From JAYWAM01 sp043782425 (GTDB lineage Bacteria > Pseudomonadota > Gammaproteobacteria > Burkholderiales > Usitatibacteraceae): 14,566 nucleotides of DNA. The notes beneath the pieces were generated by a model, which worked only from the letters and a program-made list of their open reading frames with translations, was not told the DNA's origin and searched no databases. The stretch is from positions 1 through 14,566 of the forward strand of contig JAYWAM010000188.1 in NCBI GenBank assembly GCA_043782425.1, read 5' to 3'. Below are positions 1-7,249 of this stretch, piece after piece. Made by a program: the position numbers and the translations under genes. Positions within the stretch are counted from its first letter, which is position 1. Each line of letters begins with the position of its first letter.

Positions 1-25
1 CCGCGAAAAATATTCAATCCTTGCA

Positions 26-60
26 CTGCGCCTTGATTCCGTTGGGAACTTTAGGCGCAG
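26..60. repeat. Perfect 8-bp inverted repeat ahead of uvrB
   Basis: Arms CTGCGCCT (26-33) and AGGCGCAG (53-60) are exact reverse complements around 19 bases. The spacer has a smaller TTCC/GGAA stem (37-40/45-48). No T-tract follows, so it does not look like a finished intrinsic terminator. It may be the end structure of whatever lies upstream or a protein-binding dyad. No gene is visible in the first 66 bases. Confidence 0.35.
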
Positions 61-127
61 CGCGCGGTGCGCGACTCGATAGAGATCAGGTCGTCTGAGA
101 CTACTGCCAAGTTTTGTCACCCGCCTT

Positions 128-136
128 TGTTAGAAT
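128..136 (+). promoter_or_regulatory. Extended -10 promoter element of uvrB
   Basis: TGT-TAGAAT matches the extended -10 pattern TGn-TAnAAT. No convincing -35 hexamer lies at 16-18 bases, as is usual for extended -10 promoters. Transcription would start near 142-145, about 25 bases before the ATG at 169. I see no LexA-type CTGT-N8-ACAG box in 1-168, so SOS control is not supported here. Confidence 0.45.
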
Positions 137-168
137 GTCCGGCTGCTTCCTCCTTCTTTCAGGCCTAC

Positions 169-2187
169 ATGCAAGTTGTCACCTATCCCGATAGTCCGTT
201 CAAACTGTACCAGCCGTTCCAGCCCGCAGGCGATCAGCCGCAGGCGATTGAAAAGCTGGTCGAGGGACTGAACGACGGCCTGGCTTTTCAGACGCTGCTT
301 GGCGTTACCGGCTCGGGCAAAACTTTCACCATGGCCAACGTCATCGCGCAGCTCGGCCGCCCGGCGCTGGTGATGGCGCCTAACAAGACCCTGGCGGCGC
401 AGCTTTATGCCGAATTTCGCGAGTTCTTTCCGGAGAATGCAGTCGAGTACTTCGTGTCTTATTACGACTACTACCAACCCGAGGCTTACGTGCCTTCGCG
501 CGATTTATTCATTGAGAAAGACTCGTCGATTAACGAGCATATCGAGCAGATGCGCTTGTCCGCCACCAAATCGCTGCTGGAACGCAAGGATTGCATCATC
601 GTCGCCACCGTGTCGTGCATCTACGGCATCGGCGACCCTGCCGACTACTACTCAATGCGTATGCTGGTGAGGCAGGGGGACAAGGTCGACCCGCGTGAAC
701 TGCTGCGTCAGCTTAGCGCCATGCAATATCAGCGTAACGACATCGATTTCAAGCGCGGCACATTTCGCGTGCGTGGCGATATCCTTGACGTATTTCCGGC
801 GGAAAATTCCGAGACGGCTTTGCGCATTTCGATGTTCGATAATGAGATCGACGCGCTGACGCTGTTCGATCCGCTCACCGGGCAGACATTACAGAAAACG
901 CCGCGTTTCACGGTCTATGCCAAGAGCCATTATGTGACGCCGCGCGGCACCACCTTGAGAGCCATTGAGGCCATCAAGCAAGAGCTGCGCGAGCGCATTG
1001 AGCATTACACCACTGCCAACAAGCTGCTCGAGCTACAACGCATCCAGCAGCGCACCCAGTTCGATCTGGAAATGTTGAACGAGCTGGGTTTTTGCAAGGG
1101 CATCGAAAACTACTCGCGCCACCTTTCCGGGCGCAAGCCGGGCGAAAGCCCGCCGACGCTGATCGATTATCTGCCCAAAAGCGCACTGATGATTATTGAT
1201 GAGAGCCACGTCACCATTCCGCAGGTGGGCGCGATGTTCAAGGGCGACCGCTCGCGCAAGGAAACGCTGGTGGATTATGGCTTTCGTCTACCTTCGGCTA
1301 TGGATAACCGCCCGCTGCGCTTCGATGAGTTCGAAAAATTCATGCGCCAGACAGTATTTGTTTCGGCCACGCCCTCAACTTACGAAGAGGCGCATACCGG
1401 GCAGGTGGTTGAGCAGGTGGTGCGCCCCACCGGCCTCATCGACCCGCAGGTCGAAGTGCGTCCGGCCGGCACGCAGGTTGATGACCTGCTGTCAGAAATC
1501 AACAAACGTGTCGCCATCGGCGAGCGTGTATTGGTGACTACGCTCACCAAACGTATGTCCGAAGACCTTACCGATTATCTGGCGGAACACGGCATCAAGG
1601 TGCGTTACCTGCATTCGGATATCGATACAGTCGAGCGCGTGGAGATCATCCGCGATTTGCGCACCGGACTGTTCGATGTGCTGGTGGGAATCAATTTGTT
1701 ACGCGAAGGCTTGGATATTCCCGAGGTATCGCTGGTGGCGATTCTCGACGCCGACAAGGAGGGTTTTCTGCGTTCGGCGCGCTCGCTTATCCAGACCATA
1801 GGCCGCGCTGCGCGCCATATTAACGGCAGTGCGATTTTATACGCTGATCGTATAACCGATTCGATGAAAAAAGCGATGGGAGAAACCGAGCGCCGCAGAG
1901 TCAAACAGGTCGCCTTCAATATCACGCATAATATCCAGCCCAAAGGTATCTCCAAGGGCATCAGCGATATGATAGATGGCGCCTACAACATCGACGACAA
2001 GCGCGTGGAGCGCAAGGCCGCGCAGGAAAAACGTCACTACGAATTGCTCGGCGAAAAGGATATGACCAGCCTGATTAAGAAGCTGGAAAAGGAAATGCTC
2101 GATGCGGCGCGTAACCTGGAGTTTGAAAAAGCGGCAAAGGTGCGCGATAATCTAAGGGTTTTGAAGAACCGAATGCTGGAAATTTAA
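169..2187 (+). CDS. uvrB: UvrABC system protein B (excinuclease subunit B)
   Basis: UvrB is the DNA-damage verification subunit of nucleotide excision repair. It is loaded by UvrA, inserts a beta-hairpin between the strands and recruits UvrC. The Walker A motif GVTGSGKT is at about residues 45-52. The tyrosine-rich beta-hairpin YFVSYYDYYQPEAY starts at about 94. The helicase motif II DESH is at about 344-347, and motif VI QTIGRAAR is present. The C-terminal UVR (UvrC-binding) motif, LEFEKAAKVRD, lies in the last 40 residues. With the ATG at 169 the protein has 672 residues, nearly the 673 of Escherichia coli UvrB. An in-frame GTG at 67 would add 34 residues with no family similarity and lies upstream of the -10 element, so I rejected it. 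The Shine-Dalgarno is poor. No frameshift or missing catalytic residue is seen. Confidence 0.97.
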   Translation: MQVVTYPDSPFKLYQPFQPAGDQPQAIEKLVEGLNDGLAFQTLLGVTGSGKTFTMANVIAQLGRPALVMAPNKTLAAQLYAEFREFFPENAVEYFVSYYDYYQPEAYVPSRDLFIEKDSSINEHIEQMRLSATKSLLERKDCIIVATVSCIYGIGDPADYYSMRMLVRQGDKVDPRELLRQLSAMQYQRNDIDFKRGTFRVRGDILDVFPAENSETALRISMFDNEIDALTLFDPLTGQTLQKTPRFTVYAKSHYVTPRGTTLRAIEAIKQELRERIEHYTTANKLLELQRIQQRTQFDLEMLNELGFCKGIENYSRHLSGRKPGESPPTLIDYLPKSALMIIDESHVTIPQVGAMFKGDRSRKETLVDYGFRLPSAMDNRPLRFDEFEKFMRQTVFVSATPSTYEEAHTGQVVEQVVRPTGLIDPQVEVRPAGTQVDDLLSEINKRVAIGERVLVTTLTKRMSEDLTDYLAEHGIKVRYLHSDIDTVERVEIIRDLRTGLFDVLVGINLLREGLDIPEVSLVAILDADKEGFLRSARSLIQTIGRAARHINGSAILYADRITDSMKKAMGETERRRVKQVAFNITHNIQPKGISKGISDMIDGAYNIDDKRVERKAAQEKRHYELLGEKDMTSLIKKLEKEMLDAARNLEFEKAAKVRDNLRVLKNRMLEI

Positions 2188-2201
2188 CTTAATTTGAAAA
2201 A

Positions 2202-2217
2202 TGTGACCCAGTTCACA
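2202..2217. promoter_or_regulatory. CRP/Vfr-type palindrome TGTGA-N6-TCACA
   Basis: Positions 2202-2206 read TGTGA and 2213-2217 read TCACA with exactly six bases between. This is the full core consensus of CRP-family operators, preceded by an A-rich run as in the E. coli consensus. It lies 14 bases past the uvrB stop and 145 bases before the FHA start, so it could act on the FHA gene. Binding is inferred; a chance hairpin after uvrB is the alternative. Confidence 0.4.
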
Positions 2218-2229
2218 GCGGCGTGCTTC

Positions 2230-2310
2230 GTCAGAGCGTAACTTTGCGCTCTGGGGATGGTCCCGATGTACCATTGCCTCACGAGGCGCACTCTCTGACT
2301 GGCAGGGACC
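2230..2310 (+). other. Structured intergenic segment with alternative hairpins
   Basis: Several exact pairings compete. CAGAGCG (2232-2238) pairs locally with CGCTCTG (2247-2253). The overlapping GTCAGAG (2230-2236) pairs instead with CTCTGAC (2293-2299). GGTCCC (2259-2264) pairs with GGGACC (2305-2310) around a GCCTC/GAGGC dyad (2276-2287). ATGGT (2257-2261) can pair with ACCAT (2270-2274). No T-tract follows any of these, so a simple uvrB terminator is unlikely. A leader RNA for the FHA gene is possible. Confidence 0.35.
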
Positions 2311-2361
2311 TCCCCAACCAATTTGCTGCACACTGTCCTCTAATAGAACAACACAATCTCG

Positions 2362-3210
2362 ATGCGCAGCCCGGACAAAAACTCACAGCAAGAAACGGCG
2401 CTTAATACGGATACGGATACGGATAAAGCCGTGCAACTTGGCTCAAAAGTTGTCTTGGTTTTTAACCATGTGCCGATAGGCGCACTGGAGCTTAAGGCGG
2501 AGCGCATCACTATCGGGCGGCGCGCAAACTGCGATATTGTGATTGACCACCCCGCTATTTCCGGCACTCACGCAGCAATATCCGCCTTGGGCCAGGTTCA
2601 TACCATAGAGGATATGGGGAGCACCAACGGCATTTTTATCAGCGGCAAGTCGGTCAAAAAGCAAACATTACAGCATCTGGATGTGATCGAACTGGGTTTG
2701 CACAAGCTGTATTATTTCAACCACACAGCAAGCGCAGAGGCCAGGAAACAATGGGAGGAGTCATTGGGCGCCAGCATTGCAGATATGGCCACAGCGCCAC
2801 GGCCTGCGGCAAACGACCCGAACGACGCTCCCCCGGAAGACACACATGGCCTGGCGCACAGCGTAAAACCGGCTACAGTAGACGGTGATGCGAAAGGTTT
2901 TCAGGGTGCAGGCGGTAAGGCGCTTTCTGAAAGCGTGGCATCAACCTATGTGCTACGTTACATCAGCGGCCCGCGCTCCGGTGAAATAGTCCAACTCAGC
3001 AAGGGTAGCCAGGCTTTGGGTGAACCAGGCAAGCAATCGGTTGCAGTCATATGGCGCGCAAATGGATATTTTCTTACTAACCTCATCGGGAAAAATCTCG
3101 TGCTGGTTAATGGACAGCAACTCGGTCCGGGGGCGCAACGCCTTAGCGACTATGATTTCATAGACCTTGGTGGAACAGTGATCGAATTTGTTCCGCAGCC
3201 AAGCAGATAA
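2362..3210 (+). CDS. FHA domain protein with a second, degenerate FHA-like domain
   Basis: A cytoplasmic phosphothreonine-binding adaptor is predicted, 282 residues, with no signal peptide or membrane segment. The first forkhead-associated domain (about 30-115) has the full binding signature: G52-R53, S67-x-x-H70 and the S-T-N-G loop at 87-90. A low-complexity Ala/Pro/Asp-rich linker follows (about 120-193). The second domain (about 196-280) has the beta-sandwich pattern and a VNG, but no GR or SxxH pair, so it probably cannot bind phosphothreonine. Near the start, ACGGAT repeated three times encodes Thr-Asp-Thr-Asp-Thr-Asp. No Shine-Dalgarno precedes the ATG, and a GTG at 2431 just before the first domain is another possible start. 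The phosphatase gene follows after 72 bases. No Ser/Thr kinase is nearby, so the partner is unknown. Confidence 0.85.
   Translation: MRSPDKNSQQETALNTDTDTDKAVQLGSKVVLVFNHVPIGALELKAERITIGRRANCDIVIDHPAISGTHAAISALGQVHTIEDMGSTNGIFISGKSVKKQTLQHLDVIELGLHKLYYFNHTASAEARKQWEESLGASIADMATAPRPAANDPNDAPPEDTHGLAHSVKPATVDGDAKGFQGAGGKALSESVASTYVLRYISGPRSGEIVQLSKGSQALGEPGKQSVAVIWRANGYFLTNLIGKNLVLVNGQQLGPGAQRLSDYDFIDLGGTVIEFVPQPSR
2407..2424 (+). repeat. Three tandem copies of ACGGAT
   Basis: Exact 6-base unit repeated three times within the 5' end of the FHA gene, encoding (Thr-Asp)3. Changes in copy number would stay in frame and only alter the length of the N-terminal tail. Confidence 0.7.
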
Positions 3211-3251
3211 TTGCTGGGCGCGTTTCAAAGCGCTTGTTGCATCTATGCGGC

Positions 3252-3257
3252 TACAAT
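3252..3257 (+). promoter_or_regulatory. Possible -10 element (TACAAT) before the phosphatase
   Basis: TACAAT matches five of six bases of TATAAT and would start transcription near 3264, about 20 bases before the ATG. No -35 hexamer at a proper distance was found, so support is weak. Confidence 0.25.
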
Positions 3258-3282
3258 ATGCCCAGTTTAACGCCGCCTCGAC

Positions 3283-3780
3283 ATGGATAATCCGCTCAAG
3301 CCCGCGCACCGCACCAGCATTCTTTTTGTCTGCATGGGCAACATCTGCCGTTCTCCCACAGCCGAGGGCGTATTTCGCGCGCTCGCGCAACGACGCAATC
3401 AGCTTGACCGCTTCATGATCGATTCGGCGGGGACGCATGGTTATCACACGGGCGCTGCGCCCGATGAACGCGCTATCGCCCAGGCTGCCGCACGCGGTTA
3501 TGATTTGTCGAAGCTACGCGCGCGCGCGGTGGTTGCGGACGATTTTGATCGCTTTGATTTTGTGCTGGCTATGGACGGTGATAATGTGCGCCACCTCAAG
3601 TCCATGTGTCCTGCGCGTTGCCAGAATAAAATTGAGCTGCTGCTAAACTATAGCCATGCATTTGCGGGCGCTGACGTGCCCGATCCTTACTACGGCAGCG
3701 CGCAGGATTTCGAGCGCGCCCTGGTCATGATAGAAGATGGTTGCAATGGCCTGGCGGATTTTTTGGTGAAGCGCTCCTGA
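3283..3780 (+). CDS. Low-molecular-weight protein tyrosine phosphatase
   Basis: A cytoplasmic phosphatase that removes phosphate from tyrosine through a cysteinyl-phosphate intermediate; in bacteria it usually opposes BY-type tyrosine kinases. The P-loop is complete: VCMGNICRSPTAE with nucleophile C17 and R23 (C-x5-R-S). The general acid is D134 in PDPYYG. At 165 residues it is normal length for the family. The ATG at 3283 is the first start after an in-frame stop at 3268, so there is no upstream alternative; the Shine-Dalgarno is weak. It follows the FHA gene by 72 bases and probably shares its transcript, although a TACAAT hexamer at 3252-3257 could be a -10 of its own. No tyrosine kinase or capsule export gene is in the window, so the substrate cannot be named. 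It ends 5 bases from the convergent isomerase gene. Confidence 0.93.
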   Translation: MDNPLKPAHRTSILFVCMGNICRSPTAEGVFRALAQRRNQLDRFMIDSAGTHGYHTGAAPDERAIAQAAARGYDLSKLRARAVVADDFDRFDFVLAMDGDNVRHLKSMCPARCQNKIELLLNYSHAFAGADVPDPYYGSAQDFERALVMIEDGCNGLADFLVKRS

Positions 3781-3785
3781 CCCAG

Positions 3786-4388
3786 CTACCAACCGCCCAC
3801 CTGCAACCACTCGTCTATCTGATCGAGACGGTCTGCACCCCAGAATGGCTCGCCATCCACAATGGTGTAGGGAGAACCGCACACCCCCAACTCGACAGCT
3901 TTGTCGTTTTCCTTCCGGAGCCGTTCCTTGATGGCAGGATCGGCTAGCGCAGCCGCGAGTTTGTCGCCGTCTATGTCCAGTTTTTTCGCTTCGCTGACTA
4001 CTGTTTCGGCGGAGGAAATATCGCGCCCTTCAGCAAAATACACCGCTAACAGCCGCTGCGCCAGCGCCTTGGCTTTGGCTGGGTCGGTATCGTTCAACCA
4101 ATAAAAGGCGCGCGCCGCATTTTGCGTGGCGATAGGAAACACGCTGGGTTGCTGGTACGCTGCCTTCAAACGCCGCGCGCAGCGGGCGAAGTCATGTATC
4201 GCGTATTTGCCCTTGAGCGGCTGTTGCACCAGCGCGCTATTGCCGGACAACTTGAAAATCGGGCCGAGCAGAATGGGTTTCCACGCCGTCTCACGACCAT
4301 GCTTGGCGACGATAGCATCGATGCGCAAGCTGGCCAGATAACCGTAAGGTGAGGAGAAGTCGAAATAAAACAGGATGGGAGCAGACAT
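3786..4388 (-). CDS. 2-hydroxychromene-2-carboxylate isomerase family protein (DsbA/GST-kappa fold)
   Basis: A predicted glutathione-dependent isomerase or transferase of the thioredoxin-fold family that includes naphthalene-pathway HCCA isomerase (NahD). The N-terminal strand reads FYFDFSSPYGYLA (about 7-19). It has Ser-Ser-Pro where DsbA has Cys-x-x-Cys, so it is not a disulfide oxidase; S12 or S13 is the expected catalytic serine. The C-terminal signature is GSPYTIVDGEPFWGADRL with the cis-proline after Ser and the FWGxDRL helix start. Length (200 residues) is normal and there is no signal peptide. A GGAG Shine-Dalgarno lies about 6 bases before the ATG. It lies 77 bases downstream of rne on the same strand and may be read from the rne transcript past the hairpin at 4420-4439. 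No aromatic-degradation genes are near, so the true substrate is unknown. Confidence 0.88.
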   Translation of the reverse strand: MSAPILFYFDFSSPYGYLASLRIDAIVAKHGRETAWKPILLGPIFKLSGNSALVQQPLKGKYAIHDFARCARRLKAAYQQPSVFPIATQNAARAFYWLNDTDPAKAKALAQRLLAVYFAEGRDISSAETVVSEAKKLDIDGDKLAAALADPAIKERLRKENDKAVELGVCGSPYTIVDGEPFWGADRLDQIDEWLQVGGW

Positions 4389-4419
4389 AAGGGACTCCGT
4401 GTTTTATAAGGCAAAATGG

Positions 4420-4439
4420 TTCCCCGCTTGCGCGGGGAA
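4420..4439. repeat. REP-like palindrome between rne and the isomerase gene
   Basis: TTCCCCGC (4420-4427) and GCGGGGAA (4432-4439) form a perfect 8-bp stem closed by four bases. The sequence type, TTCCCCGC..GCGGGGAA, resembles the interspersed palindromes common in proteobacterial intergenic regions. On the minus strand it follows the rne stop by about 27 bases, and only CCATTTT follows the stem. It is therefore at best a weak terminator and may instead protect the rne mRNA 3' end. Confidence 0.55.
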
Positions 4440-4465
4440 GACACTTATTTTGAGGTTGCCCAGCG

Positions 4466-7204
4466 CTATGCGGCGTTATCGCCGGAAGATGCCGCGCCCG
4501 GTTTGGTTTCCACCACAATCAGCGGCTCGTTCGGGATGAGACGTTCGCGACGCGCGCGCGGTTGGCGGCGGCGTGGCGCTTCTTCCTCAGCCACTGCCAC
4601 TGTGGCAATCTTGTCAGGAGCGGTCTCAATAAATACCAGGGGCTCGGTGACAGATGGCGCCTCGCTGTACTTGCGGCGCGTCAACCCGGGGGAGCGCGTC
4701 GGCTGCACGTCGGGAAGCTGGTTAATGCTAGCAGGCTGCGGTGCGACGGGTGGTGGTGCGGGCTCGATTACGCTGGCAGGTTGCGGCGCTGGCGCCATGT
4801 ACTGCACCACAGGTTCTGGCGCTAATACCGGGGCGGGCGCAACGGCTTGATGCTCGACTGCTTGCAACTCTGGTTGCCAAACGGCAGGTTCGACAGGCGG
4901 CGTTTCACTAAACTGCGGGGCTACTGCAATCAAGGGCGCGCTACTAGGAAATTCTACCGGCTCAGTATGCAGCGCTACCGGAGCGCTGGCAGCGCCATTG
5001 CTTGGGGGCATAGCGGCGTGAGGTGCGGCTGTCATGCTTAGTGTGTTGTCCTGCGTGGTCTCAGTTTGTGCTGGGCGTGCGCCGCGCTCCGTGCGTTCGC
5101 CGCGTCCGCGTCCGCGGCGGCGGCGGCTACGGCCTTCACCCTCGCGTGTTTCGGCTGCGGATTCCTGCGGCTTGGCTTCCAGGGCTGCGCGCGGTTGTTG
5201 CTTGGATTTTTCCGCTTGCTGGCTCTGAGCGGCGGGTTGCTGCGTTTGGCGCGGCTCCTGCGCTTTGCTTTCCTTGGCTTCGGTCTTGTCGCGGTTATCG
5301 CGCCCGTCACGGCGGCGGCTTTCAGAACCACGTTCCGGACGCTCAGGGCGCTCACCGCTGCCATTGGCATTGCTGCCACGTGCACCGCGATCATTTTTTT
5401 GGCCGCTGCGCCCTGCGCGATTGCCCTGGCGGTTAGTGCGTTCCTGGGAGGCGCGTGGTTGTGGCGTGGGTGTCGGCTGCGTTGCTTCGGATTCACTGCC
5501 AAATAATGATTTAATGTATTGCCACAAGCCGGACTTTTGTTCTACTGCAGGAGCTGCCGTAGAAGGACGAATTCTTTCAGCCACCATTGGGGCGGGTTGA
5601 TCCGGTGTAATGCCTTTGACTATCGGCTCGGGGCGGGGCGCGCGCGGCTCCTGCGTTGTGACTACGGTTTCAATTTCTTCCACTGGCTTGGTGACCATTT
5701 CATAGCTCGGCACCGGTATATCCAGCTTTTCCGAATCCTGACGCAAGCGCTCAACTTCATAGTTAGGCGTGACCAGATGAATATTCGGAATCAGCACGAC
5801 ATTGACCTTGAAGCGCGTTTCGATTTTGTGGATGTCGTCGCGTTTTTCGTTAAGCAAAAAAGTAGCGACATCGACCGGCACCTGGGCGTGCACGGCGGCG
5901 GTGTTGTCCTTCATGGCTTCCTCTTGCAGGATGCGCAGAATGTGCAACGCCGAGGAAGATGTGTCGCGGATGTGTCCGGTGCCGTGGCAGCGCGGGCAGG
6001 GAATGTAGCTCGATTCGGATAGCGCGGGTTGCAAACGTTGGCGTGAAAGTTCCAGCAATCCGAAACGCGAGATTTTGCCGGTCTGTACGCGTGCGCGATC
6101 ATAATGCAAGGCGTCGCGCAGACGGTTTTCAACTTCGCGCTGGTTCTTGGGCGCTTCCATGTCGATGAAGTCGATCACCACCAGGCCGCCCAGGTCGCGC
6201 AGACGTAGTTGGCGCGCAATTTCGTCGGCGGCTTCGCAGTTGGTGCGCAGCGCGGTTTCTTCGATGTCGTGGCCCTTGGTGGCGCGCGCTGAGTTGACGT
6301 CGATGGATACCAGGGCTTCGGTGTGGTCGATGACGATGGCGCCGCCCGATGGCAGTGACACATCGCGCCGATAGGCGGTTTCGATCTGGTGCTCGATCTG
6401 GAAACGCGAGAACAGCGGCACGTCATCCTTGTAAAGCTTGACCTTGTTTACATTGCCCGGCATGACGGTGGACATGAACGACTGCGCCTGCTCAAAAATT
6501 TCCTGGGTATCAACCAGAATTTCGCCGATATCCGGCTGAAACAGGTCGCGGATGGCGCGTACCACCAGGCTCGATTCGAGGTAGATCAGTTCCGGCGCCT
6601 TGACTTCCTTGGCGGCGCCTTCGATGGCTTCCCACAGTTGCATGAGGTAGCCCATGTCCCACTTGAGTTCCTCGGCGGTGCGACCTATTCCTGCAGTGCG
6701 CGCAATCAAGCTCATGCCTTGCGGGACATCAAGTTGATCCATGGTTTCGCGCAATTCGACGCGGTCATCGCCCTCAACGCGTCGCGATACGCCGCCGCCG
6801 CGCGGATTATTGGGCATCAGCACCAGATAACGGCCTGCCAGGGAGATGTAAGTGGTGAGTGCGGCGCCCTTGTTGCCGCGCTCGTCCTTTTCGACCTGCA
6901 CCAGAATTTCCTGGCCGACGCGCAGGCTTTGAGCGATCTTGGAGCGCGAGCCTTCGCCGTCTTCGTTGACGATGTAGTTGCGGGAAATTTCCTTGAAGGG
7001 CAGAAAGCCGTGGCGCTCGGAACCGTAATCGACAAATACCGCTTCCAGGCTGGGCTCGACACGGATGATCGCAGCCTTGTAGATATTGCTCTTGCGCTGC
7101 TCTTGCCCGGCGTGCTCGATATCGAGGTCGATGAGTTTCTGACCATCGACAATGGCAACCCGCAGCTCTTCCGCCTGGGTTGCATTAAATAACATGCGTT
7201 TCAT
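4466..7204 (-). CDS. rne: Ribonuclease E
   Basis: RNase E is the essential endoribonuclease that starts mRNA decay, processes 9S rRNA and tRNA precursors, and scaffolds the degradosome at the inner membrane. The N-terminus MKRMLFNATQAEELRVAIVDG matches the family start. An S1 domain lies at about 37-120. The DNase I-like catalytic part has D302 and N304 in DVNSARATKG and D345 in VIDFIDM, matching E. coli D303, N305 and D346. The Zn-link cysteines are C403 and C406 in CPRCHGTG. A putative amphipathic membrane helix, SGLWQYIKSLFGS, is at about 558-570. The rest (about 580-912) is disordered: a Gln/Arg/Glu-rich RNA-binding stretch, RSRRRRGRGRGERTERG, a Pro/Ala/Val-rich part, then EPLVFIET (854-861) and EPLIVVET (893-900). 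At 912 residues it is shorter than E. coli (1061), as usual in betaproteobacteria. The leader upstream looks regulatory. Confidence 0.96.
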   Translation of the reverse strand: MKRMLFNATQAEELRVAIVDGQKLIDLDIEHAGQEQRKSNIYKAAIIRVEPSLEAVFVDYGSERHGFLPFKEISRNYIVNEDGEGSRSKIAQSLRVGQEILVQVEKDERGNKGAALTTYISLAGRYLVLMPNNPRGGGVSRRVEGDDRVELRETMDQLDVPQGMSLIARTAGIGRTAEELKWDMGYLMQLWEAIEGAAKEVKAPELIYLESSLVVRAIRDLFQPDIGEILVDTQEIFEQAQSFMSTVMPGNVNKVKLYKDDVPLFSRFQIEHQIETAYRRDVSLPSGGAIVIDHTEALVSIDVNSARATKGHDIEETALRTNCEAADEIARQLRLRDLGGLVVIDFIDMEAPKNQREVENRLRDALHYDRARVQTGKISRFGLLELSRQRLQPALSESSYIPCPRCHGTGHIRDTSSSALHILRILQEEAMKDNTAAVHAQVPVDVATFLLNEKRDDIHKIETRFKVNVVLIPNIHLVTPNYEVERLRQDSEKLDIPVPSYEMVTKPVEEIETVVTTQEPRAPRPEPIVKGITPDQPAPMVAERIRPSTAAPAVEQKSGLWQYIKSLFGSESEATQPTPTPQPRASQERTNRQGNRAGRSGQKNDRGARGSNANGSGERPERPERGSESRRRDGRDNRDKTEAKESKAQEPRQTQQPAAQSQQAEKSKQQPRAALEAKPQESAAETREGEGRSRRRRGRGRGERTERGARPAQTETTQDNTLSMTAAPHAAMPPSNGAASAPVALHTEPVEFPSSAPLIAVAPQFSETPPVEPAVWQPELQAVEHQAVAPAPVLAPEPVVQYMAPAPQPASVIEPAPPPVAPQPASINQLPDVQPTRSPGLTRRKYSEAPSVTEPLVFIETAPDKIATVAVAEEEAPRRRQPRARRERLIPNEPLIVVETKPGAASSGDNAA

Positions 7205-7207
7205 TTT

Positions 7208-7242
7208 CTTCTTCCCCGCGCTTTAAGCAAACGGGAAGGAAG
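7208..7242 (-). promoter_or_regulatory. Hairpin sequestering the rne Shine-Dalgarno
   Basis: In the rne transcript CTTCCTTCCCG (7242-7232) can pair with CGGGGAAGAAG (7218-7208), with one mismatch and one wobble, around a 13-base loop. The second arm contains the purine-rich ribosome-binding sequence four bases before the ATG. Translation would thus depend on opening this stem. The pairing is read directly; its role is inferred. Confidence 0.45.
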
Positions 7243-7249
7243 AGGACGC

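Noticed and set aside
67..168. Longer UvrB start at GTG 67
   Set aside because: The extra 34 residues have no UvrB similarity, and the extended -10 element at 128-136 would lie inside the coding region. The ATG at 169 gives the normal family length.
1..168. LexA (SOS) box before uvrB
   Set aside because: No CTGT-N8-ACAG or close variant is present on either strand in this stretch.
3786..4388. DsbA-type disulfide oxidoreductase
   Set aside because: The active-site Cys-x-x-Cys is replaced by Ser-Ser-Pro, and there is no signal peptide, so a cytoplasmic HCCA-isomerase-like protein fits better.
5023..5506. Several open frames on both strands in the rne tail
   Set aside because: The GC-rich, Arg/Ala/Pro-rich coding of the RNase E tail opens frames by composition; the translations are low-complexity.
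6389..7192. Long plus-strand open frame (267 codons) opposite rne
   Set aside because: It is antisense to the conserved catalytic part of RNase E and arises from its codon bias; no motif or Shine-Dalgarno supports it.
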